Origin: Planoprotostelium fungivorum
Taxonomy: Eukaryota; Evosea; Variosea; Cavosteliida; Cavosteliaceae
Assembly (NCBI GenBank): GCA_003024175.1
Contig: MDYQ01000061.1
Span: 1 to 64,000, forward strand
Length of the DNA: 64,000 nucleotides
Direction: 5' to 3'
This document shows positions 47,773 through 58,740 of this stretch, piece after piece. The notes beneath the pieces were generated by a model. It made no database searches. It saw nothing but the letters and a program-made list of their open reading frames with translations, and had not been told where the DNA came from. How positions within the stretch are numbered: the first letter of the stretch is position 1; each line of letters starts with the position of its first letter. The translations under genes and the position numbers were made by a program.

Positions 47773-48023
47773 ATAGTTGGTTTCTCAAATAAAGAAGAGT
47801 GGATGGTTCGAAGCTTTCTATTGTCCCCGCTGTACTACTCATCTTCTCTTTTATTCTATTTTACTGCTCATCGTTAGACCCTTCCGCATGAGTTCAAACT
47901 CTCGTTCTTGCCCGTGGTACTTCCTCTATCGTCTTGTCATGTGCATCTGTCCGTGTGTGGTCGTACAGAAAATGTAGATACAGAAGAGCATGAGGTTTAT
48001 TCTTTTTTTCGCACCGATAGGTG

Positions 48024-51000
48024 ATGTCACAACCCGATGCGGGCTCACGCCACGGACAACATCTGGCCCACTCTGCCGTGGATTTTTGGGATCAGACGAG
48101 GATTGTCGCCCTTCGATTTGGGGATGAACAATTGAAGAGAGTTGTCGTCGATTGCATGCGAAATGGAGGGCAGACGGTCCTCCAATTGAGAACTAAATTG
48201 CAAGGTGAAGAGGGGGACATTTGACCATGCAACTGACATCGGATTCAGAGTACTCGGTGGACACCAACAAGATGAGGGAGGTTGTTCAATTAATGGGAAG
48301 TCTGAGTCAGACGGTTCTATCCGCTGCGAAACAGTTAGAAGACGCCATCACATCATCGGGTCAATTGAGCAGGAACGGAGACCTCGCGAGAGAAATGCAA
48401 TCCATGCTCGATAAGAAACAGGCGTTTGTCTATACGATGTCACAACTCGGAGAATGGCTCAAGTTCCATAGAGATAGTCTCAACAGGGTGATCATTCTCC
48501 TTCTCTTATAACATTCCTCATCGTTCGTAGACGAACGGTAACCCACCGATAGCATCTCCACCTCAAGACAGACCCGTTTCCCTGTCATACGGTCGACCTC
48601 CATTAGATCGTTCACCATCTGATCCTGCCAACAACTACGATCCATACAATCGTTACAACTCCCCAGACATAACTCGCGGGATGCAATCTCCGTCCGATTA
48701 TGGAAGGACCCTCTCCTCCGATTACAGAAGGGCATCACTGGCCATGGACTCTTCACCTCGTAATCCCCCCGATTACTCGTGCGTCACCATCGCATCATCT
48801 CGATCTCATCGCTGATTCGAATCAGTAATCCTTATGCATCACCCAACATGGAAATGAGAGCAACATCTGAGGACAGCATTCGAATCAAATACCAAGAAGA
48901 ACAACAGAGGAGACTGCAGCAACAACGAGACGAAGCCTTCCGAACCCAACAGGCCGAAATCCAGAGAGTCAAGGCGGTGAGTGGAGAGGCAAAACAATAA
49001 AATGAAATAAAACAGCTGGACGCCCAGAGACAGAGAGAGATGGAGCAGAGGAGGATGGAACAACAGAGACAAGCGGAAGAACAGAAGGAAGCAAAAAAGA
49101 GGGAAGAACAACTGAGGCTCGATCTGGAGAGGAAATTGGAAGAAGAGAGGAGACACCAAATCGAAGAAGAAGAGAGGAGGAGAAGAGAAGAAGAAGAGAA
49201 GAAGTACAAGATGATCATGGAAGAAGAGAGGGAGAGGCTGAGGAAGGTAGAGGACAGACAGAAGAGACTCATGCAAGAGCCACCTGCTCTCTCTTACTCG
49301 CAAGAGGTGATTGTCTCACGATCGCATCGTGATCATCTGATCGTGATGATGACGATCATGTCGATCAGTCCGTGGTTGTGATCATCACTATCATCCATCA
49401 TCATCCATCATCATCCATCATCTCACGATGATCACGATCACGATGATGATCCTGATCACAGAATCTGGCCGACGATCTACTGAGAGAGCTGGGCGTTCTA
49501 GATGTTCCCGCGAGAGAGCAGAGACTACCCCCACAAGAGAAGCCACAAATTCAACCCGAGCCCGCTTCCCCTCGCGGATATGCGAACGCGAACACGACCG
49601 CGAATGCGAATGCGAGGCTCCAAGCTTCTGCTTGGCCAGATAGAGAGAGATTATCACCGAGAGAAGAGAAACCAGCGACCACCATCAGCTCGTGGGATCG
49701 ATCACCGAGGAACGAACAGATGTCACCCAGGGGACAAGACAGCAGAATAGCAAAGACTATCTCCGCTCCGACAGGTGATGATCGTCTACATGTGCACGTG
49801 TGATGATGATCGTGATGACGATCATGTCGATCACGTGTGCATCACGATGACAATCGTGTTGTGATGACTGATGATGAACAGCGGCTGACATGAGAGTTGC
49901 ACCCCTCGAACCAGAGACACCACCACTCCCTCGCAAGAGTGAGTATTCACTAAACCCTAAATCCAGCTCACCCCCGCAGATTTCTCCGTCGACAACTTGG
50001 AACCACCTCGAGCAGGTGAGATCGAGTCACGTGACTGATGATGACGTCATCACAGCTCCCACGAGGTCCCAGCCGTTAACTCCCGAGGTCGATCTGGAGG
50101 ATCCCTGGGAATCTCTAGAGAAACTCGCGGAATCCATCGCAAAGAACAAGCCCGCACCTTCTGGTGAGTCGAGTCGATCTACAACGCGCCAGAATTGTTG
50201 ATGGTGAAATAGAATCGAATCACAGTTCCTACGGGGCATCTAGACCCGTCAGCGATGCTCCTGGATTGACCGTTGCGTCACGTTTACCACCGGTGAGATA
50301 TCCCATCATATCGTGGAGATGTCGTATCTTTCGTTGTGACATCTCACTATTTCTGACGACATCATACTCTATGACATCTCATCTTCTCCGTCTACGATAT
50401 CATACCTATTGTAACGACATCATATCTCTTGTAAAGACATCATACAAGTTCTAACGACATCATAGGTCAACGCTACCATCACGCGTGACCCATCAGATAC
50501 CATGCCTTCCTCACCAGCAGATCTGAGAAGTACACTGGACAGCATCTTGTTAGAGATGGAAGCTGAGATCTACCCCGGAACTACTTCAAAGAGGATGTCT
50601 AGTCGTGTCACTTCTCCTCCCTCCAACAGTGAGCCCCTTCGTCTGAATCTGGCGGGAAAATAACCGCCTCAGGTCCATCCAGCCGACTACAACCAGCCAT
50701 CAACACGCCACCGCACCAACCTTCACCGAGTGAGTGCTACATCATCGACACCCTCTAAGTCATGCAGACGCACCCAGAGTCAGAGCTTCTCTCATCAATC
50801 CATCATCTTCCATCGATGACATCATCGATGAGTTGGGAGGTAAGAACACACTCCGCCCCGGTGGTAAAGCCCCCTCCCGACGTCCCAGGTAAGATTCCCA
50901 GAAATTTCCGGGTCACGTGACTCACTCCCCCAGTCTCTCGCCCGCCACTTCTCGCCTCAGCACCGAGAAGAAGACAGAAACGGAAGACAAAGAGTCACTC

Positions 51001-51237
51001 ATGCGGCAGATCACCACCTTAGAACAGAAGAAGGCTGAAGCCGTGGCGAGAGAAGACTACGGCACGGCCAGTCGACTCAAATCAGAGATCGAACAGCTGC
51101 GAGCCATCGTGGATCTACAGAGCTTCGACACGTCACCTGTGATGCCGAGCCACAATCCGGCGAGGTCGGCGAGATTGACGTTGAACGTTTCGAAGAGCGA
51201 GATCGATGATCTCATCATGGAGTTGGAGAATAAATGA
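48024..51237 (+). CDS. Large coiled-coil, proline/serine-rich protein with C-terminal UVR-like motif, unidentified
   Basis: The start MSQPDAGSRHGQHLAH leads to a helical N-terminal region (RIVALRFGDEQLKRVVVDCM, KMREVVQLMGSLSQTVLSA, KKQAFVYTMSQLGEWLKFH). It is followed by a Pro/Ser-rich linker and a long Glu/Arg/Gln coiled coil (QRQREMEQRRMEQQRQAEEQ, RRHQIEEEERRRREEEEK). After it come acidic, proline-rich linkers (VAPLEPETPPLPRK), then near the end LEQKKAEAVAREDYGTASRL, which resembles a UVR motif, then SEIDDLIMELENK at the stop. At least twelve exons can be joined; introns are short and some consist of GATCGTGATG repeats. There is no signal peptide. The layout suggests a cytoskeletal or scaffold protein. 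I cannot name a family. Confidence 0.75.
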
Positions 51238-51430
51238 TCACCGTGATGGATGTGTGTGACGTTTTTTAAAAGAGACCATCATGATGGGAGACGTAAGAGG
51301 GGAGACGATGTGAGGTGATGATGAATGGAGAACACACGACAGTCGTGAACGGTTCGAAAGACGATCTCTCTTCGAGACGTGGAGAGTTTCACAGACCCAC
51401 TTTGCATCTTCCTCTCTTGTCTAAAGGACA

Positions 51431-51743
51431 ATGGAGGTGTTGACGTTTGTTTCCACCTCGGGCGGCACGGAGTGTGGAAGCCTCACAGAAAATTCAAGGG
51501 ACGTGTCACGGTACCGTGGTGTCACATGTACAAGTGGTCCATATTTCCATCATTTGACCGCCTGTGGATCGGACCACATTTTGTTTGGAGGAGATAGCAG
51601 GGGTGAACACATTTACACACACGATCCATCGTCAACACCTACACGGTGAGGATCAACTCCATCACTCGCACGACCTACGTCCTTCTCGTCTGATGTTATC
51701 ATGATAGTTTTATATGCTTTCGTTTTGCAGACCCAATGTCTAA
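51431..51743 (+). CDS. Possible small two-exon gene
   Basis: A 72-codon frame starts MEVLTFVSTSGGTECGSL, continues RDVSRYRGVTCTSGPYF and ILFGGDSRGEHIYTHDP, and meets a GTGAGG donor after TPTR. Joining the TTTTGCAG acceptor at 51730 adds PNV and a stop. Composition looks coding, but there is no family match and the model is very short. It lies in the otherwise empty 51238-51803 stretch between the coiled-coil gene and the FAD/Rieske gene. It could instead be part of a 5' leader or chance. Confidence 0.3.
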
Positions 51744-51803
51744 ATCCTCTCCAGAACACAACTTCTCTCCACTCCCCTTCAGAAGAAGACTACTTACATT
51801 AGA

Positions 51804-53788
51804 ATGGCATCCACCGCGACATCAGACGGAGAACTCGGCTTCGTTTCATCAGGAAAATCTCTCCCCTATTGGTACGAACCCAAGGGCAAGCCCATGATCC
51901 ACGACAAGTGAGGCACCCGCCAAACACCCTCCATCTCATTCGCACATTAGATTTCCCACCCTGGAGGCCGATACCACTGCCGACGTCACCATCATCGGTG
52001 GAGGTATCGCAGGTGTCACCGCCGCTTATCTCCTTGCATCCGCCGGCAAGTCCGTCATCCTCTTAGAAGATGGCCTCCTTGCATCCGGTGAATCAGGTAG
52101 AACGACCGGCCACGTCTTCAACGGTCTCGACGACCGTTACTCCGCCATCGAAAAGTCCTTCAAGAAGGAAGGATCCAAATTGGTCGCTCGATCTCTGACC
52201 GAGGCGATCCAAACGATGGAAGACATCATCAAGAAGGAGAACATCGATTGTGACTGGGTCAGACTTCCCGGCTACCTCTTCATCGGCGGCGATTGGACAG
52301 AGAAAGATCTGAAGCAGGAGTACCAAGGTGGAATTTCGAGCGGGAGAATTGAATTTTAAACTTTCAATAGCGGCACTGGACGCGGGAATCGACGTGACCA
52401 TGTTGGACACTGCCCCAGATTTCAACAGCGGACCTGCCATCTTGTTCCCCAAACAAGGTCAAATCCACATCACAAAGGTGATCATCCCCTCACGTTCATC
52501 ATCCCCACGATGATGCTCACTTTAGACAGTACATTCAAGGTCTCGCCGACGCCGCCGTCAACAAGGGAGCCAAGATCTACACCCGCACCCACGTCAAGCA
52601 GATCGTAGGCAAGGAGGGACAAGTCGTCACTCTCAACGACAAGAAGGTCACATCCAAGCACATCATCCAAGCCACCAACGTACCCATCAACGACGTCGTC
52701 ACGATGTGGACAAAGATGAAGGGCTACCGCACCTACGCACTCTCTGCCAAAGTACCGAAGGGCTCTGTCAGTCTGTCACTGTGGTGGGACACCATGGACC
52801 CTTACAACTAGTGAGTTCGAATTTGCACGTTCAACGTTCACTGATATGGATAGCGTTCGCATCAACAAGGGAACAGACGACAGTCATGATGTCATCATTG
52901 TGGGAGGGCAAGATCATCCAGTTGGAACTCAGTTCAACACGGAAGAGAGATACGATAATCTGTACAAGTGGTTGAAGGAGAGATTTCCACAGACGGGAGA
53001 GATCATCAACAAGTGGAGCGGACAAGTGACTGAGGTGAGGTAGAGGAAGAGAAGAGGGGACTGAAGGGAGACAGCCGTTCGATGGATTACCCTTCATCGG
53101 TCAGAACCCCGGCGATGCCGAAGGAGTCCTCATCATCACCGGAGGTGCGACATCACATCACATGAATCACATCCATCATCATCATCACATAACTCTCAAC
53201 TTCTCACACATGTTCTGACTCCTCTAGACAGTGGAATGGGTATGACCAACGCCACTCTCGGCGCCATGATCAACACCGACATCATCTTGGGAAAGTCTAA
53301 CCCTTACGCCGACATCTACTCTCCATCGAGACAGACCATCACCCACAGCTTCAAAGAAACTGTAATGGAGAACATCGAGACTCAGTCCCAATATTTAGAC
53401 TGGGTCAGACCCGGACAAGTGTCAGGTGGGTCACGTGATCGTTTCAATCGATTGAATCGTTGTAGATATCGAGGACATCCAACCAGGATGTGGCGCCATC
53501 ATCAGGAAGGGACTGAAGCCTGTTGCGGTTTACCGTGACGAGGCTGGACAAGTCCACACCCGTACGGCCGTATGCCCCCACTTGGGTGCCATCGTTCAAT
53601 GGTGATCATCATCATCATCGTCTTCTCGATCGTCATCATCATCATCGTCTGTCGATTGGATGCTGAATGAAATTAGGAACGACGCAGAGAAGTCATGGGA
53701 CTGCCCCGCCCACGGCTCTCGCTTCAACGCCAAGGGAGCTCCCATCTGCGGACCCGCCATCAACCCCCTCGCCGAAGTCAAAGTATAA
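51804..53788 (+). CDS. FAD-dependent oxidoreductase fused to a Rieske [2Fe-2S] domain
   Basis: The start is [20 protein letters not shown]. The Rossmann FAD site is [20 protein letters not shown] (glycines at GGGIAG), followed by the DAO-fold blocks [20 protein letters not shown] and [20 protein letters not shown] second half has [20 protein letters not shown] and [13 protein letters not shown]. The C-terminal Rieske cluster motifs are CPHLGAIV and [12 protein letters not shown], giving CxH and CxxH, and the protein ends INPLAEVKV. This domain order matches bacterial YhfW-type proteins and fungal relatives. No targeting sequence is visible. The substrate is unknown; an amine or amino acid is typical of the DAO fold. 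Eight or so short introns show it is a settled nuclear gene, even if its origin may be bacterial. Confidence 0.92.
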
Positions 53789-53815
53789 ACACTTGATTGC
53801 ACGTGTATTCATCCT

Positions 53816-56800
53816 TCATTGCATGTAGACGGAGTCCAGTTGTGTCTGCTCGAAGGTCATGAGCGATTTCTCGCGTGATTCGATGGTGGAGTGTAGCTCG
53901 CTCAGACTCGGCCTCTTGTCCCTTGTGTCGGTGCATCTCGTGATGGCTTGTGCCAACTTAGAGTCCGTTCCTTCTTTGACGGTGAAGATGATGTTCTCTT
54001 GGTTCGTGTGTGTAGTGTATAAGTGGTGATTGCCCGTGACCATTGTCCACAGCAACACGCCGACGCTATACACGTGTCCGCTATCGTTGTATCGTCTCTC
54101 TTTCAATATCTCTGGCGCCTGGAATTCTCTTCAGATACACAATCACCCATTGGCTCACCGTGGAAAGTTCATTACTCTGACTTTCGTAAGGTGAATCTTG
54201 TTGGACGATGGAAGAGAGACATTGGAGCTTCACATCTAATGTCTTTTCTCCCGTGATGAAGATCTACTGCTATTCAGTCTCTCGTAACATGCTGTTGGGA
54301 TCACCTTATGTGGAACGACATTGTTGTGGTACATTCCCATCGATGCGATGTAAGATAGTGCTCCAGTCACACCCCTGCCTCTGTTCTCTCGTCATTTTCT
54401 CTGATTCTTCCGATCTACTCACATGACCAACATCGTATCCACGCTCAGATCAGAATACACAGACAGATAATTGTCTAAACTAAGGCCCGTCATCCATTCC
54501 ATCACGATGTAATTCTCTACATCATTTCAGTTTAGCCATCTAGTGTACTCTTCACCTCTCGCATCACAGCCTAGATATTGTACGATATTTGGATGATGTA
54601 ATCTCTGTATGTACTCAGAAGTTACCACACACTCTCTATATCACCTTGAGGATTTCCATCTCTCTTGTAACATCTATGCTAGATGTGAATTTCTTCACTG
54701 CCACACTTGTCATTCCCTTGTACGTGCCCTTCCAAACTTCTCCCCGTTTTCTTTGTGCAATCTTCTCATCGAAAGTGATTCCCTCGATATCCAGCACGAT
54801 CAATCTCACATCTTCCCCTACCTCATCGGCAAGATCAGCCACATGATGACTCATCACAACAACATCTCACCATCCTTTGTCTGTGGGTTCGAGAGTAGAT
54901 GACCAGCGATAAGATGACAACGAGGACAAGGCCGCCACCGACACAGCAGACCACGATGATGATCAGGATCGTGTGGCTCGTCGATTTCGGTGCTTCGGCT
55001 ATTGGTTGCATGGCGATGGAGAAATTGGTCAAGTGATTACTCTGACAGACGGTCACGTTGGCGTCTACAACGAGGCTGATACCATCCCTCGACCAGGAAA
55101 GTGAAGATTCGTTCCAGTATTGACATACGGCTTCTGTTTCATAATTATTCTTCTCTATAGACAATCATCGCGGATGATGTGATGATGAGATCACGACGGA
55201 TGACGACGATGAGATCGAGACGGATGATCATGAGATCATGAAGTGGGGATTCTCACCATAACCCGGAAGAGTTTCGATGAAACCCATCGAAATGTTGATC
55301 AGCTCTTTCGTCCCCTTCAGCTCGATCTCACGTCTATCTGCAAACAGACTCACACCGATCACATCACTATATCTGTCTCACTGTTATCATCATCTCTCGA
55401 ACATTCTCTCACATCGTCTCGTTCGTGATCGATGAGAACGGATTAAACGCAAGAGAAGATAGTGCCACCGATACTATGATCGCGTCATTTTTAAAGTGTG
55501 GAATGCACTTGCACTCACTTGTCTTTGCGTTCAAACCGAGAATTGACACTGGAATCACTACACTCACGCTGCGATTTACGATGTCACTCGTGACACTCTG
55601 TCCAACGAGTGAGTTTGTGTCGAAAGTCTCCAGCTTGACGGATGCGATGGGTGAATTGTAGTCGTAGGTGGACGTGTTGCGCAGTAGAGCGAGGATGACA
55701 GCCGATATGGTTTTGGCCGTCTACAACGATCATTCAGCGACTATTCTTCGTCTTCACCTCACCACATCACGGTTGTTCAATGCATCATTGATGATGATCT
55801 GTCTCTCCTTCAATCTCCTCTCTCTTCTCTTCCTCTCACCTTCGCTTCGTCCGCTGATATCTTCGTCTCGTTGTCGTACAGTGGTGCGATATCACAGGGC
55901 TGATAATCCAAAATGCAGGTGGGTGTAACATTCAGCAGAGGAAAACAGGGGAAGAGGTTGTGGCTTAAATCGCAGTATCTTTCCACGTTGATGTATCCCA
56001 CTGATGTGAAGTTGTTATCGTTCAGATAGAGCTCTTGTAGAGGAGTGCCTGCACTCCTTCCCGAGACGCTTCCGTTCAATTGATTGTTGTTCAACTGTAA
56101 GACGCTCAACTTCGGTAGATTGACGAGCCCATCCATGAAGTTGACCGCACAATTCGTTCCTACATGAGTCGTCATTCAAATCACACATCGAATGAAAGAG
56201 AGACTGACCTGTCACCAATTGATTGTTCTGGAGTTTAATCTGCACGAGAGACGTAAGGTTGACCATAGCGCAGGGTATAGCTCCAGACAATCGATTATCG
56301 TACAGATGGAGGAGTTGAAGTGATGTGAGACTCGTGATGCTGGGAGGAATGGGACCGTACAGCAGGTTGCGTTGAAGTGCCAGAGTGGAGAGTGACTTGA
56401 GCTGACCGATGGTAGAAGGTATGCTTCCTCCGAATCTGTTGTTCGAGAGATCAAGATTCACAAGAGACATGAGGTCCCTGGTGAAAGACATAGTCCCGTT
56501 CAGGCTGTTTTTGTTGAGCAAGAGGCTTTTGAGCGTACTGGGCAGAGCAGGGACATCACCCGCCAGGTTGTTGCTATAGAGGCTGAGGGTCTGGAGAGGC
56601 AGCTGACCGATAGAGGAGGGTATAGTTCCGTTGAGTGAATTCTCGGCGAGGAAGAGGCGAACGAGACTGCTCATGTTTCCCATCAGGATGGGAATGCTAC
56701 CGGTCAATTGATTAGCAGAGATGGTGAGATTCACGAGGGACGTGAGGTTACAGATGGTAGCGGGGATGGAGCCTGAGAGGAAATTGTGGCGGAGAATCAG

Positions 56801-57402
56801 ATATTGGAGTCGTTTGAGACCACCGATGGAAGAGGGTAAGGATCCGTTCAAGTTATTGTAAGAGAGATCGAGGTGTTGAAGGGAGGTGAGATTACCGATC
56901 GAATCAGGGATGGATCCAGTCAGGTTGTTGTGAGAGAGATCCAAGCGCGTCAGGTTGATGAGGTTTCCGATGGAAGGAGATAGGGTGCCTTTGTAGCTCC
57001 ATTTGGGAAGACAGATGCTGGTTGGCCAAGATCCGGAAGGATTACAGTTTGAGATAGAACCACAGGGGGCTACTGACTTCAATGTTTCGCAGAACTGAAA
57101 GAGAATCAGCCGTCTGATTTCATTGTGCAGATGGATGTATTGGAGGTCAGTGGAGATCTTTGTGCTCAAATGGATCGAATATCGCAATCTATGCAACAAA
57201 ACTCTGTATGTTTGGAATGACTCACATTGCCTGATGTTGCCACTATTCACACTCAGAATGATCTCTCTTTCCAGCTCTTCTCACCTCCTAGATTTTTCCA
57301 GAAGTCATTCAAAGAATCGGTGATCACATCACCCGCACAGTTGTGTGATACTAAGAGAAGCAGAGAAAGGATGATTTGGATGGACGTGCGTGGACTTGGC
57401 AT
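53816..57402 (-). CDS. LRR receptor with GPS motif, transmembrane segment and cytoplasmic pseudokinase
   Basis: Signal peptide TSIQIILSLLLLVSHNCAG, then plant-style LRRs on one long exon (GTLSPSIGNLINLTRLDLS, NLTGSIPDSIGNL, NNLNGSLPSSIGGL and so on). Near the membrane CQYWNESSLSWSRDG and CQSNHLTNFSI form a GPS motif with the HLT cleavage triplet. The membrane segment is IVVCCVGGGLVLVVILSLVI, followed by RTHRQR. The kinase-like domain keeps the beta-3 lysine (VAVKKF), an EME-containing helix C, and APEILKERRYN. The HRD loop reads HNNVVPHKIFI and the DFG site reads NFP, only about four residues before the APE. So catalytic Asp, metal Asp and nearly the whole activation segment are missing, and it should be inactive. 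It ends FEQTQLDSVYMQ. It converges on the FAD/Rieske gene with 27 bases between stops. Confidence 0.82.
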
Positions 57403-57570
57403 ACTTCCTGGTTCTCTGCTTCGGTGAAACCCGACCGCTCATGAAATGTGCAAAGGACAACGAATTCAGTCACATCGAAGGGTGTTGTGGATCGCAGTCA
57501 CTCAACTTCACCGTTATGCATATTAGTAACAATGTACAAAATAAGAGAAAGTTACATCGATGCCTATCTA

Positions 57571-58374
57571 TTACCAAGGCAGTTCAGTTCCATCGTAGTT
57601 GAGATACTTTCCGTTGTACTCCTTCTTTGCCTTATCGGTCACAGCCAACAGTGCCTTTGCACTATCATCCGGCTTGATGGCGTAGCTCCTCCACGACGCA
57701 CCCTCCGGTCTGTCTAAGAAATCCTGGGCCATGTCTGTCTCGACTAAACCGGGGTGAACGGTGAAGGCGATGAGGCTCTCTTCTGCATGCTCTACAGAGA
57801 TCCTGCGGACGAGATAATTGAGAGCGGCCTTGGATAAGCTGTACGATCCGTTGTTGAAGGGAACAAAGAGTGCGGCGTTCGTGTTGCTGGCGACGGCTGA
57901 GCTGATGGCCTCGAAGACACGTGTCTGTCTCTTGAGGAGGAGGGGAAGGACGGCCTGGAATAATACCAGCACTCCGACCACGTTGACTTGAAAGTGGTCG
58001 TTGACATCCTCTAGCGTGACGTCCTTCAGTCTCGAATTGGATAAGCGATGCCGGCGTTGGCGATGACGTAATCGAGGCCTCCCGATTGCTGGTAGAGAGT
58101 GAGATGAGGGAAGAGGATCGAATGGGTGTATTACCTTCTCGATGGCGGCTGCGGCGTTCTTGGCATCTTCAATGGATCCCGACGTGATCTTAATGATGTG
58201 GAGGTTCTTGTTCGCTGTTGCAAGCTTCTGCAGCTCTGTAGCCTTCTGAGGATCTCTGGCTGCGGCATAGACGATGGTGTCGGCACGTGAAATGAGGTTC
58301 TTCACCAAGTTGAATCCGATACCTCGGTTGGCTCCGGTGACGAGCCAGATCTTGTTGTTGTCTGTAGTGGTCAT
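57571..58374 (-). CDS. Short-chain dehydrogenase/reductase with an apparent frameshift
   Basis: NAD(P)-dependent oxidoreductase. The start is MTTTDNNKIWLVTGANRGIG; TGANRGIG is the cofactor-binding motif. Then come VYAAARDPQKATELQKLA and, after a 48-base intron, QSGGLDYVIANAGIAYPIRD (NAG motif), LKDVTLEDVNDHFQVNVVGV, AISSAVAS (catalytic Ser region), YSLSKAALNYLVRRIS (YxxxK) and VHPGLVETDMAQDF, ending YDGTELPW. It most resembles the fungal and protist carbonyl-reductase-like C-factor group. Between NAGIAYPIRD and LKDV the frame slips by one base near 58030: one more C would give RDLKDV. This may be a sequencing error in a short C run or a real lesion. ATGs up to 90 bases upstream are in frame (MAFLFRHLFASK), so an organelle-targeted form is possible. 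Confidence 0.85.
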   Translation of the reverse strand: MTTTDNNKIWLVTGANRGIGFNLVKNLISRADTIVYAAARDPQKATELQKLATANKNLHIIKITSGSIEDAKNAAAAIEKVIHPFDPLPSSHSLPAIGRPRLRHRQRRHRLSNSRLKDVTLEDVNDHFQVNVVGVLVLFQAVLPLLLKRQTRVFEAISSAVASNTNAALFVPFNNGSYSLSKAALNYLVRRISVEHAEESLIAFTVHPGLVETDMAQDFLDRPEGASWRSYAIKPDDSAKALLAVTDKAKKEYNGKYLNYDGTELPW

Positions 58375-58740
58375 GCTGCTGGTGTTGATTTGTGTAGGTT
58401 GAATAATATGGTGAAGAGGATGGCGGAATAATTTAGAAGCGAACAGATGACGGAATAGAAACGCCATTGCCGGGGGTACCTCCGAAGGTAAAATTGATCT
58501 TACTCTCGTTTTCCCAGACATACTATCATCCAGGAGAAGACTGCTCAAGATTCACACGGTGAAAGGGGTATCAAGGTGGACCCGACTGCAAGAGTCTCCC
58601 TCCAATGAAGCTGTTAGGATTAGCTTCTGCTCGACTGTGACTTCAGCGCTTTTATGATTTATTATATCCGTCAAAAAACAATCGACACACATCATCCACA
58701 TATTTCCATCGAGTAACACAAGCACGATCATCACCATCAT

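Noticed and set aside
55060-55080. CTCGTTGTAG inside the GPS exon as an intron end
   Set aside because: Reading through gives a continuous GPS motif with normal spacing, and no donor at a workable distance exists; the match is coincidental coding sequence.
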